Assembly (NCBI GenBank): GCA_013398295.1
Contig: VZSF01005686.1
Coordinates: 718,176-782,175 of the forward strand
Reading direction: 5' to 3'
Source: Chionis minor
Taxonomy: Eukaryota; Chordata; Aves; Charadriiformes; Chionididae
DNA: 64,000 bases
Under the pieces are notes generated by a model. It was not told where the DNA came from, ran no database searches, and was given only the letters and a program-made list of their open reading frames with translations. Below are positions 24,991 through 38,200 of the stretch, one piece after another. The translations under genes and the position numbers were made by a program. How positions within the stretch are numbered: position 1 is the stretch's first letter; each line of letters starts with the position of its first letter.

Positions 24991-26221
24991 TCCACAGATA
25001 GTAATAGATTATATTCCATGTTCTGCCCTCAAATTTTATTATGCTCCAGTACTAGTTGTAGAGAGGTTACTAGCATTTTAATAGGCTCATTCAGAAAAGA
25101 AACAGTTGATACCTGTTGCCAACCTCCATTCCACCCAGAATAGTTTGGTTTAGGGTTGAGTGGGCTATGGTATGGAAAATACTGTATTTCCTTCAGATAA
25201 AACTTTGGCAATATTGCGAGAAGTTCTAGTTGTCCTTATAGGTCCTTTACCAAACAGGTAGGGTCTGAGTTGCAGGTGACTGATCACATTTCCACCAAAA
25301 TGTTCGGGATCTCTTTTAGTGTCCAGTCTGAATTCAAGGCAGTGGCATGCATCTGTGCAAGGTGTCCCAAGCAGTCTGAGGAGCCTTCCTCTGTGCAAAC
25401 AATCTTCTCTGTGAAGAAAGGTGGTGGAGTCTGTTGCATACTGTAGGCAGTCGGGGTTGATGAAGCAGACATAGACTCTCTCAGGGAGAGGATGGGGAAC
25501 ACTTGAGAGAAAGAGAGAGAGATACCAGGAAATAAGCAGGCCTAGGGGATGTCAGGACATATAAAGCCTCAAATTAAGTTTGCCTTTCCCCTCTTCCACA
25601 AGAACTTTGGTGATTCGAAATCTTAAAATATCTTGGTTCATATTAGATTTTGAAAGAAAGTCTGGAAAATTAACAGCTGCCTAGACCTTACCATTAGTTT
25701 TCTTTTTATTTTCACGCAGAGTCTTAGGTGTAAGAAGTAGATTCTTACATTCTTGACAACTTAGACTGACTGTGTTCCTGATTTTTAGATCTATCACCAA
25801 GACAGTGTTAAGAACTGCTATGTTAAAAGCTTGCTCCCATCTTAATTACCTTAATTCTGAATGCATCTGCCGAATGTACTTAGTGAATTAACAACTACTG
25901 TCCTTAACTTCCATACTCATGGTCACAGAAAGCATAATTGCCTCTCAAGGATTTAATTGTGAAGGTATCCATCCGTTCCTTTACCTTGTTAGAAAAAACT
26001 GAATAAATGTGGCAAGAACAATGTTCCTCTCAAGAGACCAACTCAGTCTCCATCTCAGTCAGAGACTACGTCATTTTGGGATAAGATGCAAAATGAAACA
26101 AAATTTTTCTCAAAGATTAAAAAAATGTATATATATTGTCAATTTTCATTATAGCAAAAAGTTAACAGCAGGGTGCTTCAAGGCACCATACAAGGACCAG
26201 GTGTTCAAAATATATTAATTA

Positions 26222-27050
26222 ATGTGGAAAAAAAAAAGACTGAACAGCAACATGGAAAAATTTGCAGATAACACAAAAAAAATTCTCCAAGTTTGGAGAA
26301 GACAGAAAACTTTAGCGGCAACCAACCAAGCTAGATGGATGGGCCACCTTAAAAGAGGTGGAAATCATTTATTTAAATGCAAAGTAATGCATATTGGTGG
26401 AAAAAAACCCACCTGTAACAAATCATTCACTTCACCAGAGTTCTCAATTAAGAGTGCCAGCTTAGGAAAAACACCTGGACCTCACTGCAGACAGCTCAAT
26501 GAAGAGCCCTGCTCAATGTGCAGATGCAGTCAAAAAAGGAAGTAAAACGTTAAGATGCATTAGAAATGAACTGAGGAATAAGAAAGAAAATATAATGTCA
26601 TCATATGAATCAATAATTTTGCCTCCTCTGGAACAGTGTGAAGTACTGGCCACCCCATCACAAAGAAGATATCACTGAATTAGAAGGTATTCAGAGAAGA
26701 GTGATTGCGATAATTAGGCATATGGAGAAACCTCCATATGAAAAGACTGAAAAAATTGGAACTGTTAACCTTAGAAAAAAAGATGAATAAGGAGGGATAT
26801 GATGAAAGTATAAAAATGGTAAGTGGCAAAGAGAAAATAGATCAGGAGCTTCTGTAGTCCTGCATCTCATAATTCAAGAACAAAAGGACACTAAGTGAAA
26901 GTGAAAAGCGGCAGCTCCAAAGCTGATAAAAGGACATACTTTTTAATGCAGCACATAATTAGATTATGGAACTCAATGCCACAGGATGTCACCTATGTCA
27001 AGACCTTACCAAGATTCAAAGAAGAACTTGTCACTTACAACTCTTGATAT
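26222..27050 (+). mobile_element. Ancient CR1 LINE fragment (end of ORF2 and 3' region)
   Basis: Broken reading frames across about 830 bases match the CR1 ORF2 C-terminal pattern in order: a KCKVMHIGGKKPT-like block near 26370-26410, a region of the ELEGIQRR type near 26680-26700, and an LWNSMPQDV-like block near 26960-26990. Stops and frameshifts interrupt all of these, and the tail lacks the crisp ATTCTATG repeats of the younger copies. It is therefore an old, heavily mutated insertion, probably of an older CR1 lineage. The start is set by the first recognisable ORF2 pattern and may lie a little upstream. Confidence 0.75.
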
Positions 27051-28620
27051 TCTTACGCAGACTAGCCGTTAAAAAGTTTTGAAAGAGAGGTTATGTGCCG
27101 TGTTTTATGATTTAAAAGACAATACTTCTAAAAAGAATTTGGAGAAAAGTTCCTAGAATTGGATTTTCCCATCTCTGGCTATTTGATTTTTTTTGTTCTT
27201 TGATTTGCTTGTTTTGTTTGCATTTTCTCTTGAGACATCGGGGTAGTCTTGGAGTGAAACTGTGTATTATTGAATCACTATTCTGATCCATTTACTACTA
27301 TCCTAGTACTACCCTAGTATCTTAGTATCTCCTATGAAATCCTAATATTAGGACTTTGGTCTTCCCTTTCACAGAATAATTGTCCTATACTGTATTGTAT
27401 TCCACTCCACTCCATTCCAGTTAGCTGACTGGATTTGTCACCCATTGTCAATTAGTATAACCATTGCTGTAAGCTGTATAGCACTGGGCATGTGTTTGGA
27501 GCAACTGTGAAATTTCTAGATGCAGAACCAAATACATTTTTGCTGTGGCAGCTGTACAATTGATTCCATGTGTCCCAATTGTCTTCAAGCCCTACCTTAA
27601 CCTCCAGCTATGCTATTGACATCTTGCTTCGCATCCTGCAGCTGGAAGACACATGCAACGTCTCCAAACAAGAGACATTTTGCTTCCTACTCTCCAGTTT
27701 CCTCACCACATTTTTTCCCCTTTCTGCCTGTCTTGCTGCTCAGAGAGATAAGGTATTCTTCTTCCCCCTTTTGTTCTTAAGCTATTTCTTTTCTAAGTCA
27801 TTAGATTTTCTTTCCTGTATGAAGGCTTTCAGTGCAAGTAAATAATGATAGGCACAAGCATAAAAGAGCTTTTCCTCAGATCAGATCTGTTAACCAGAAA
27901 CTCAATGAAAAAAGTTGTGAAAGATACTTGGTAGAAACAGAATTGTTGATTTTGAACAGCATTCTCAAATAATTCTTCCTACCACCATTATTAATTTCAT
28001 TATATTTTCAAAGCTGGGGGAACAGGGTGGGGTTTGAGAAAATATTTAAGTATTTTAAGTATGTTGGAGTTTTTTTAGGAAAATGGTAGTAGTCTGTTTA
28101 TCATTATTGGTCTTATACTAAAAGCCAATTTAACTATAGAGCATTAAAACCATTTTCAAATTTCAATTTTCAAAGATTAAGCTTCAACCAACTTGTCAGA
28201 GGCCTCATTCAACAGAAGTTATTAAACTAGATATCAGGGAGATAAACCATACCAGTACCTTCATAGAGAGTCAAATAACTGCTACTATTGCTTTTATCTG
28301 ATACTTACCCAGCACAATACCTGTTAAGTTCTGTGGGAGTTTGAGGGTGACTAGAAAGTAAGTGAAGATATTGGAGGTGGGGGCACACAGAGCAGCTGTG
28401 TTTGTAGGGCTAGCTGGGTGAGCAAAACGCTGGAGGCAACTAATTGCCTTGTAGAGAAGATGAATTCAGACAGTGCTTACAAAATGGACACCGCAGAGAA
28501 ACTGTGAAGACATCTGACCCAGGGATAATACTTCAAAGAAGATGGGCAGCCCCAATTGAGCTAAAATGTGTCTAGCTACTACGAAGAAAGATGCGGTTGC
28601 TTTGTCTCCTCTCCTTCCCC
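27051..28620. other. Gene-free stretch between two CR1 fragments
   Basis: No exon or repeat is recognised. Clusters of CCTAGTA/CTTAGTATC-like short repeats lie at 27300-27340. Confidence 0.45.
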
Positions 28621-28756
28621 AACAACTTCCATCACTGGAGGTTTTAAGATGCAATTAGACAGGGTGCTAGATAATCTCATCAGGGCTCTCTTTCCCACAA
28701 AAGGTTGGACCAGATGATTTTTCGAGATCCCTTCCAACCTCAGCTGTTCTATGAAT
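28621..28756 (+). mobile_element. CR1 LINE, short 3' tail fragment
   Basis: About 135 bases match the extreme CR1 3' end: a CATCACTGGAGGTTTTAAGA block, then GGTTGGACCAGATGATTTTT, then CCCTTCCAACCT and a single CTATGAATCT-like tail unit. Everything 5' of this is missing, which is typical of CR1. It is a different subfamily version from the copy at 12.8 kb, and moderately diverged. Confidence 0.85.
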
Positions 28757-31060
28757 CTGCGAGTTGCCTCTGCTTTGGTACCATTTATTTTTGTCAGCTT
28801 TCAGATGCATGCTTCACTAATCAGACATGGTCCTGTAATTATTCTCTCCTTTTTTCCAGGAAAAAAATATTAAAGTAACATTAAAAGTTTATGTTCTGCC
28901 TTTCCCATCTTGACCTAGTATATCCTACACAACGCTACAAAGCACCATGTGGATTATATATTTGTGTCAGTGCTGTCTTTTGAGACATCCACATTGCACT
29001 CACCATATGGTTTAGATAAGTCTGAGGGTTTACAGTTAGTCTGCAAGACTGGTTTTAGGCTGAATCCAGTCCACAGGACACACACTGAACGCAGTCTGGC
29101 ATAAATATGCTTTTGTAGTACAATGTTCAATAGCAAAAGAGGAGGAGTTGGTTAGCAACAAGGAATTTAATTTTAAAAGCCTAGAAGAAATGGATCCTAT
29201 ATTACGTGGGATAATAAAAAGTATGAGCACTGCTGGTCTCACAGGAATATGAGAGGTGTTTCCAGCCTATGAGTATTTACAAACATGAGCTCAAGATAAT
29301 TGGTGTGTGTATTGTTCTTCACGTTTTAAATTTTTATTAAGACTTAATTCTCACTGATAACAACTCTACAATCATGAAACAATGCAATACCTTTAATTTG
29401 AAAGCCACCTACTGGGAAAAGAGTGTATTGTATTTTTTCTTATTAAGTACTACACAAATGCAAAAAATATACCCAAATGCTGTATAAATATTGCATTTCC
29501 AGCCATATTTTGGCCATTTTATTTTTACTAACAACCACTTAGTTTATAAGTTAGCTTCTTTCTTGGTATTTCATATTGGGAAAGAAGTAGCAGAACATCT
29601 TACCAGGAAGAGCAGATTTAGCTAAATGATCACTATTTTGCAACAAAACCTTTTCACCTAGATACCCATAATACCTTTTCAAGTCTGCCAGCCTACCTTT
29701 TCAAGTCAAGTCTTCTGTTCTGAATTATGTCATCAGTTAAAAAGCATAGCCTGAAGTCCAATATTATTTTCATGTGAAAAATCTATACAATTACTGAAAA
29801 CTATTCCAACTAATTTACTTTCCCTTTCTTAGCAAAGAAGCATAAATGCCAGCCAACGATTAAAATAAAAGATAAAATATTTCATTATGATTATGCAAAA
29901 TTAGGTTTCCCACAATAACATTACCTCATTCATGTTACAAAATGCATGCTATATTCTTGTTTTGCATATTAAATCTAAACAACATATTGTGCTTTTTTTT
30001 CCTATACCTCATACTGGTATGTGCTATTTTGTTATACATTGTGTCTGGCATGGACAAATATATACCCCTCTCTAACCCCTGAAACAATCTTCTCATGTTA
30101 GAAGTTCAGATCCAGTTAGATTAGGCAGAAATACACATGAAATAAAATATGGATGGGACAGATTTTAGCATCTCAGCTGAACAAATGGCACACTGTTTTG
30201 TTTAGTGTCACTGTACACTTGAAAATCAGTTTTGGAAGAAGTACCAATGAGAAGTATATCACATCTACTTCCATTATAGCAAATTCCTTTTCAAAACAGA
30301 AAGAGAATTCATGCCTATTTTAAATGACAAAGAAGTGAATGTGCAGAATGTTATAAGACTCCACTTAGTGCTTCTATAAAGTGAACCTTCCAAACATGGC
30401 AATATTGCTTACCCATTTACAAGTTAGGCTTCAGTACAAAAGGTGAAACTTAGGGATGCTCTTGAACGTACTGAAAAAAAGGCCTACTGAGTTTTACACT
30501 CTCCAGTCTATTACAACTTCATCTATATAACATATGCAATTGTATTTAATTCTATGCAGAACTCTCTCATTTGCTCATAGCTTTCTCTACACATTATTTG
30601 GGATTTGGCATACACTACGCTTTAACCTCAATCCAAAAGTGATTTTTTTTTTCTCCCTCAGTACAGGAGATTGAGCAATGCTTAACGGTTCTGAATTGGT
30701 TTTCCTAAGGCTGAAAAGCTCCTTTTTCTCAGACATTTCAATCAGGAATGGTGTGATTGAAAGACACCAGTGGTAAAGGACAGCTTTTTTGTTTTGTAGC
30801 TTTCATCAGGACATAAGCCACATTTCCATGAAAACGGTTAAGCAATTGGAAAACCTTAACCATACTTAATATAAGTCTAAACATAACTAACACTTAAATA
30901 TACTTATAACTTACACTTAACGTAAATATATGGTTTATGCATATATATCTTTTTCTTTTTTAATCCTAAAATAAACCATAGGGTCCAAGCAATTAACAAA
31001 GATAAGAACAAATTCTCTGCTTTTACTGTCTCAGCATAAACTTAACTCTGGGTATTGCTG
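28757..31060. other. Gene-free AT-rich stretch
   Basis: No exon or transposon is recognised. ATATACTTATAACTTACACTTAA-like A/T-rich imperfect repeats lie near 30880-30930. Confidence 0.5.
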
Positions 31061-31470
31061 CATAGATTATCACAGAATGGTAGGTGGTAGGGGTTGGAAG
31101 GGACCTTCGGATATCATCTAATCCAAACCCCTGCCAAAGCAGGTTCACCTAGAGCAGGTTGGACAGGAATGCATCCAGGTGTGTTTTGAATATCTCCAGA
31201 GCTGGAGACTCCACCACCTCTCTGGGCAGCCTGTTCCAGTGCTCTGCCACCCTCAAAGTCAAGAAGTTTTTCCTCATGTTGAGATGGAATTTCCTGTGTT
31301 CCAGCTTGTGCCCATTGCCCCTTGTCCTGTCACTGGGCATCACTGAAAATAGTCTGGGCCTATCCTCTTGACACTCTGCCTATAGATATTTATAAGCATT
31401 GATAAGTTTCCCTCTCAGTCTACTGTTCTCCAGGCTAAACAGACCCAAGTATCAGACTTTCCTGAGACAG
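31061..31470 (-). mobile_element. CR1 LINE 3' end, minus strand (3' part of an internally deleted copy)
   Basis: Read on the minus strand, this encodes the last part of CR1 ORF2: an [23 protein letters not shown] stretch, then [19 protein letters not shown] within an open stretch at 31149-31343. The 3' UTR follows, ending near 31061-31080 in a degraded TTCTGTGATAATC-type tail. At about 31470 it joins a much more 5' part of the same element (31471-31855), so the two blocks are probably one insertion with an internal deletion. Confidence 0.9.
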
Positions 31471-31855
31471 ACAGTTGAGATGGACAGTGTCCACTGCTTT
31501 CCCTTCATTCACTCAGCCAGTCATGTCATCATAGAAGCCTTTCAGATTGGTCAAGCATGACTCCCCCTTGGTGAGTCCATGCTGACCACTCCTGATAACG
31601 TTCTCTTCCTCCACACGCTTAAAGATGACATCCAGGATAAGCTGTTCTATCACCTTTCCAGGGATGGAGGTGAGGCTGACTCACCTGTAGTTTCTGAGGT
31701 CCTCCTTCTTGCCCTTTTTTGAGGACTAGCTTTCCTTCAGTCCTCAGGCATCTCTCCTGATCTCCACGACCTTTCAAAGACGATGGAGAGTGGTTCTGCA
31801 ATAACAACTGCCAGCTCCTTCAGCACTCACGGGTCCATCCCATCAGGGCCATGGA
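31471..31855 (-). mobile_element. CR1 LINE reverse-transcriptase fragment, minus strand (5' part of the same copy)
   Basis: On the minus strand the order of blocks is that of the CR1 reverse transcriptase: GPDGMDP near 31835-31855, an ERSWRSGEMPEDQ-like block, a degraded NYRPVSLTS-like block near 31670-31690, VIEQLILDVI, then HGLTKGESCLTNL and FYDDMTG with an in-frame stop after it. The fragment stops where the first catalytic aspartate motif (LDFSKAFD in intact CR1) should begin and continues directly into the C-terminal block at 31470. About 1 kb of ORF2, with the rest of the catalytic core, is therefore absent. Frameshifts also break the frame, so it is non-functional. Confidence 0.85.
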
Positions 31856-32284
31856 GGCTGGTGAAGGGTCTAGAGCAAAGTCTTATGAATAGTGGCTGAG
31901 GCAACTGGGATTGTTTAGTCTGGAGAAAAGGAGGCTCAGGGGAGACCTTACCACTCTCTGCAACTACCTGAAAGGAGGTTGTAACGAGGTGGGGCTTGAT
32001 CTCTTCTCCAAAGTAACAAGTGATTGGACAAGAGGAAATGGCCTCAGGTTGTGCCAGGGGAGGTTTAGATTGGATATTAGGAAAAATTTCTTCACAGCAG
32101 GGGTTGTCAAGCATTGGAACAGGCTGCCTGGGGAAGTGGTTGAGTCACCACTTGTAGAGGTATTTAAAAGACGTATAGATGTGCTGCTTAGGCACATGGT
32201 TTTGTGGTGGACTTAGCAGTGCTAAGGCAATGGTTGGACTCTCATCTTTAAGGTCTAAGGAAAGGTCCAATCTATGATTCTATG
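31856..32284 (+). mobile_element. CR1 LINE 3' end, plus strand, head to head with the minus copy
   Basis: It begins with GGTGAAGGGTCTAGAGCA and runs through the ORF2 C-terminus; the 31911-32216 frame includes [16 protein letters not shown], [19 protein letters not shown] and [17 protein letters not shown] blocks. It ends with AGGTCCAATCTATGATTCTATGA at about 32262-32284. Only the last part of ORF2 and the 3' UTR are present. Its 5'-truncated end abuts the 5'-truncated end of the minus-strand CR1 at about 31855, giving an inverted pair with almost no spacer. Confidence 0.92.
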
Positions 32285-35200
32285 AACTCCTGAGATGGAA
32301 TTAAGGAGTAGAGATGGGGAAAGTCCTAAACATGTTACAGTCTGAGTTTTTCAACATCTGGATGATGAGGTAAGGTACACCTGGGCTATGGATATTCTAT
32401 CTGCTACCCAAGCTCCCAGAGAACTGAGACTCACTATCACATAGTCATAAATTCTCCAAGGGAATGAGTCCACTACAATTGTAGTTATTTGTATGAAATT
32501 ATTTAATTCTCACTAGTTATTAAGATTTGCAAAGCCCAAGTGGCAAGATTTAGTGCCAACACATGCTGCAATTGCAACGTAGTATGTCAAAAGCCAAAGG
32601 ATAAGCTCTCTGCTGTAAACGAGACGATAATGCTGAAGAACTGAAAGTTGGCATTTGTCCAAATCGAAGATTTGTATAGGACAAATGGCATGAAGAAATA
32701 ATCTTAATCAGCAGTGGATAATTTTTGAAGGAGATAACAAAAAGGTGTTATTGTTTTTGTCAATCCTAACATTATCTCTCATTGTCCTTAATTTCTCTGG
32801 ACAAATTAGAAGTAGTATATGTTGCTAAACAGTCCATGCCAGCCAAATTCCAACACAGTTAACTCCAAATAATGAATAACATATAAAGCAACCGTTATTC
32901 ATGATGTTGGATGCTTTAGCACTTTTTCTAAGGCAGTGTTTATGATTGTGACTCTTTGCCTTACCAGAAATCAGTAGCAGATGTATATTGTGGGAAAGAA
33001 AGCTACTATTTGGTTTATTTGTTACTTTGCTACTTCTCTACCTAATGTCTTGAGCAATTTACAGATTTAATCTTCATGAAAGTGAGATATTTGAAACAGT
33101 AGGTTGGTCTCAACATTCTGTAAACAATTACGTGTCAGCATCCTCCTATAGCTCTTCCAAGCTACTTCTCACATGTCCTAATGGACAGTACTTTGGGATT
33201 TGCAACAGCAATTTGCCTGTTTAGACTATAATTAACAATTGCCTGAAAAAGATAGAGCTTTACTGAGGATGCAGTGAGATGCCTGTAATTACTCCTTGTT
33301 CAATAGGACTAAATACAACATTATAGGACTTCTACAAGAAAACTTTATCATGGTTCAGTCTGGGGTTTTGCACATATTCACCAAGTTCTAATTTGGAAAA
33401 TTCTGTCTTTTTGTTATATTGGGAACTTAATTTAGCATATTGGCAAGGGTAAATTAACCAGAGCAATTTCCCAATGATCTGATGTAGACAGAACAAGTCT
33501 CTGCGTGAAAGGATAGAAAGGCTAACGAAATACATACATCACAGAAGGCAGTGTGCAAGAGGCAAACCCTGTTAGAAATTCACTCTGTAGCTTGAAAAAT
33601 ATTTTTATTTTTCTCTACTAACCTGTAAGCAAGTTACTACTGATACAGAAACACACTGGTACTTACAACCTTAAAAAAATAATAATACAAGAACACTTAA
33701 TTATAAGGAGGGATTTTATGGAACAGAATTACAATTTGGACGTTGTTTGGGAAGGTCTTTATTTGTCATATTTAAGAGCAGTTTAACTATACCCAAATAT
33801 CTATGACATTATATTAAACATCCCCCCAGTGACACTGTATGCACTCAATCTGTCATTCTCAAGGTACTCAGCTGCCCTCAAAGGAAGTAATAGATAGCAT
33901 TTTAATAAATGAGCAAGCTACAAAATCACATTTCACTTTGAGGAGACTTTCCTACTACTTTACTCTCAATACAGAAGTGGCAGGTACCTTCACCTAGGGG
34001 CCATTTTCTATGTGCTTGTAGACCAAAGGGCTCTATTTGAAATCACAGCAAGAGTTCTCCCTCTGCCCCTTCTCATTTAACAGAAAGTTTGTACTGTGTA
34101 ACCTTCTACAGGGTAGAGCAGAGGATTCACGCTTCACAAGAGTGAATCCTCTCAGCTTGAGCATGTAAAACTCTTTATTATTACCATGACAGAAATCTCA
34201 TTTTCCGAGCATACTCTGTCTTGCAGAATATACACGGTTTAAATGCAGATGCAGTCAAAATCTCATTAATGACTCAGATCAACAGCTGCCATTGATCGTT
34301 AAAACGTAAATGCAGTGACTTCTAAATCTTAAAATGACACAGCAGCTGTGCATTTTGGGAAATGAGAGAAACCGTGACTATAACATAACAATCCACGAAT
34401 ATTTTCTTCCTTCAACCTAGGTATTGCTGAGAATTTTCTAGTTAAAATTAAAAGAACAACATAGCCTTTATTTGACATTTTCAAACTATCTGATAAAAAA
34501 AAGATAAATGTTCCAGGTTTTTCTTGATGTCTATCATACACCGCTTTCAGGATGTGTATATAGTTTGCTTTCACTCTGCAAAGAGTCGCTTGAAAAGAAA
34601 CTTGTAAAGCTTCTCCCTTTATTTTTAAAGCACAAGTTTTTGTAAATCCCTATGTTCTCTAAAGTAGCATATCTTACTGGAGTACAAATTTTGAAATACA
34701 ATGATGTTTTTATATAAATGAACCTAAAACATCACTTGCTAGTAATGGATTAGATTAAAAACTGAGCACAAGTTGCAGATAATGGCCACTAGTGGGACCC
34801 ACTGCCTTCATCACTTATCATTGCAAATAATGTTATCTGGCAATTAAAGATATAGAGTAAAATAAAAATTAAAAATAACGTAACATAAAAAAATCACCTG
34901 AGATCCCTAACATTCATAAACAAGTAGCTCATATCTACTTCTCAATTTATATTTAATCCTACATACTTAATGGGAATTGAGAAACATCCCAACAACACAA
35001 ATTTAAAAAAAAAAAAAAAGAGTCCTGCTAAGAAACAACAACAGATAACAAAAATCATCGTTAAAAATATTTTAGAACTGAATTTAACTCATAAAACCAC
35101 AATTTGGAACAGGTGTTTATGAAATCTTTTCAATTTGCTGCGACATGCAATATGTGATCTAATTGAAACAAAATAATAACCAATCAAATCATTGTCAAGT

Positions 35201-38200
35201 ACCTAAAATGACTGTGTGTTGCAAATGAGTTCTTGGGGAAGTCAGCAAGAATTACCAAGTGACTCCATCTCAAAATGCCTGTGACAAAGAAAGTGCAACA
35301 GGAGTTTTGCACAGCAGTAATACCAGCTGTCTAGGGGCACAGAATTTAGAGGAAAGATAACAGCTGCAACCATTCCCAAATCCAAAAAAATGGAAGAAAG
35401 CAAATACATCCCTCTCACAGGTGCCAGCCATCCACCTCAGAAAGCTCACCAATTCACCTGCCAGGCATGTTGAAATGTCATTCCTTAGGTGAACTCCCTC
35501 CAGCACCACACATCCTACTCTCCACAAGAACGGATGCATCTGTTACCGTTCAGGAGGGTTAATGAGCAAACTCTTAATAAATTACGGGTTTTCATCTTTT
35601 TTTTTATACTTTGGCAGTGTAAATACTAGCATTTTGATCTGTCAGTGTTTCGGTGTTACTCTGTATTAAAGAAAGCCAATAGCAAATCAGGCCTCAAGAG
35701 TTGTTCCTCAAACTCCCTGTGATGTAAGTAGCTCTGCGGTTTAAAGTAAAAAGCAGCACACACAGGGTAACACCTTGGAAAAAAACACATCTTTGGAAAG
35801 AGAAGATAAATGCAAGTGCATGAACAGCACTTATTTAGTCACTACAAATTAGAAGTCCCTCCTGTTTCTATTCACCTCAGCCTGAATCATAGTCATTATT
35901 TCAATATACTTCCAAGAACAAGTAGTACAGGTATGCTCCAGGGCTCTGTACTGGAAGGCTAAGGAAAACACTTAACAAGCTGCAGTCTTCTGATGCATGA
36001 ATGAAGAAAATGTTCATCACATGGCAGAAAAAGCCCCTTACCTCTTACTGCTAGACTTGTTTTGCTGTTATTCATTATTTATCCTTTCCATCACAATCAA
36101 GAAAAACAGAAAGACCCTCAAATATCCTCTCAATTTCTTCTTGACCTGTAGGTCTTTACCTACCTATCAAGAAACCGCAGCCTTAGGAAGCTGTCTGTCT
36201 CTCTGTACACTGAGAAATATTTGCATAGCTAGCATAGTAATTCTGTTTGAGGCATTTGGCTTTTACAGTTTAACTGTCATCATCATCAAAAACAAATGGC
36301 TTAATGGCTTTGGGTAGCAAACACATACAGAGCTGTGCCAACTGATCGAGAAGTAGCTGACTAGGTATGACCTGTGATCATATTTATCGGCATTTCATTT
36401 AAAACCTCTTCTGAATCATCATTTGAATCATTATCTAAGTCTGATATCTTTTGTTCAATAAGTCCATGCTTCTTGTCTGCTAGTTCTAAAACCAACAAGA
36501 AATCAAAACTCGGGAGTCTATTCCTCCACTCAGAAGCTTGAGAGTCAATAAAGATGTGTAGGAAGACATTCCTCACCTTCATTAACAGCATGGTTGAAAG
36601 AAGCAAAGCTTCCTAAAAGTAGAGGAAGACAGAGAACAGCCTGTCCACCCAGAACATAGGTACAGTAAAACAAGAAAAGCTGGCAGCACACACTGGCACC
36701 ACAAGATCAAATCCCTTTTGGCTAAAGTGCCTTAAAAATTTCTATAAATGAACTGAGATTTGACAGCAACTCAGGCAAACCTCACTGTGTACCGCAAGTG
36801 CTATATATCCACAGCATTTCTAACAAAATGATGTATTAAAAATGATGTAAGAAAAGATCATGCTTTTGAAGCCTGACACAAGTACAACAATCCGTCTAGT
36901 TTTTAGCATACTGCAACAATTAATGTTGTGCATATTTTATCTTGAATGTTTTGCCATTACTGGAGAATTTGCTTGCTGTTTCTGTTAGGAGAAACAAAGG
37001 AGTCATCAAAAATTTCCTTCACACAATCCTGTTTACTTACAGTAAATGTCAGGATGCCTGACTTTGTCTAAAAACTGGAGACAAAATACAGCTTTCATGC
37101 TCAGAAATAAACATTATCAGCAAAAAAAAAAAAAAAAATCCGTAGAACACAGAAAGCTTTTTTTTTTTAGCGTCTTCACAGCCAAATGGCCATGACTACT
37201 GCTCCTGCTTTTAGCCACTCACCTTCACAGCTGCAGCCAATAAATCCACTGGCCTCTGAACTTCTATTTCAGAAATACCTTTTATTTCATCAGGTGAGTA
37301 CGTACAAGTTCTACCATGCAGCCAAACACTTTGTGGCACAGCTTCTACTGTTTCCAGCAGCGACTACATAAAAGAGTGTTTAATTGTTCCTTCTGTGTAG
37401 CCTGAAGGAAGTATGGTGAGCCAGACTACCCACCAATTTAACTAGGTCTGTGAACTAAGTTAGAGATTGAGGCTAAAAAATTTAATTTAACTGAGTTTAA
37501 CAGACTGGTCAGACCTACCGTCAAAGGTATTTCCCCTACCCCACCCTTTTTTATTTTTGGACTGCCTTCTAGCTTTCATCCACCACTGAAAACCGAGCTG
37601 TTTTTCTCCCGGCTTTTTCTGTTTGGTTTTTTATTTGTTTTTTTTCCCCCACAAATGCAGAAGAGCCATTAAATCCAAATAGTTACATTTAGCCTTTAAA
37701 ATTTATTGTTTTCCATGGAAGCACAAATTTCTAAGACCACCTTCCCATAATATTTTGGGTGTTTTGGAGACTATTAACCTACAATGTGAAGGCCTCACAT
37801 TAGATGCAGGGCAAAACTATATATGTCTTTAAAAATTTAGCCCAGAATGCTCGGTGATATATATTCCAAACTGATAATATACTTCTGACCATAGACCGTC
37901 ACTTCTATCTATATTAGGAAGGAGACCTTCTTTCTGTCAGTCATCGAAAATTGAGCATCATTTTCATCCTGACACCAAACTTCTCTCCAGTGTAAAAGAA
38001 TTACCTGTTGAAGAAGGCTCAAAATATTTTAAGGTCACATGGTGAAAATACCTGTCACCAAGAATAAACAGAATCTCATATCCTTTAGATGTGTAAAAAC
38101 TGGTGATATTTCAATCTTGGCATTTGCCTGGACAATTAACAATAATTAAACAAGATGCTCATGTTCACTCTGTTTTAATATTGTTTCAAGTGTCCAGAGG

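Larger units (their letters stand above)
20031..26221. other. Gene-free AT-rich stretch
   Basis: It contains the motif cluster at 20814-20877, the nested repeats at 24635 and the alternating AT/GT repeat at 24901. The block at 25150-25500 is less AT-rich and open on the minus strand for several short frames, but I recognise neither a protein nor a transposon. Confidence 0.45.

Noticed and set aside
34786..34795. CCACTAGTGG as a CTCF-site core
   Set aside because: Several fixed positions of the CTCF consensus are missing downstream. It is noted only as a palindrome.
36361..36606. 81-codon minus-strand frame with an acidic cluster (DLDNDSNDDSEEVLNE)
   Set aside because: The acidic stretch comes from a simple ATCATT/TGAATCATT-like run. 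There is no splice site, homolog or poly(A) context to support a gene.
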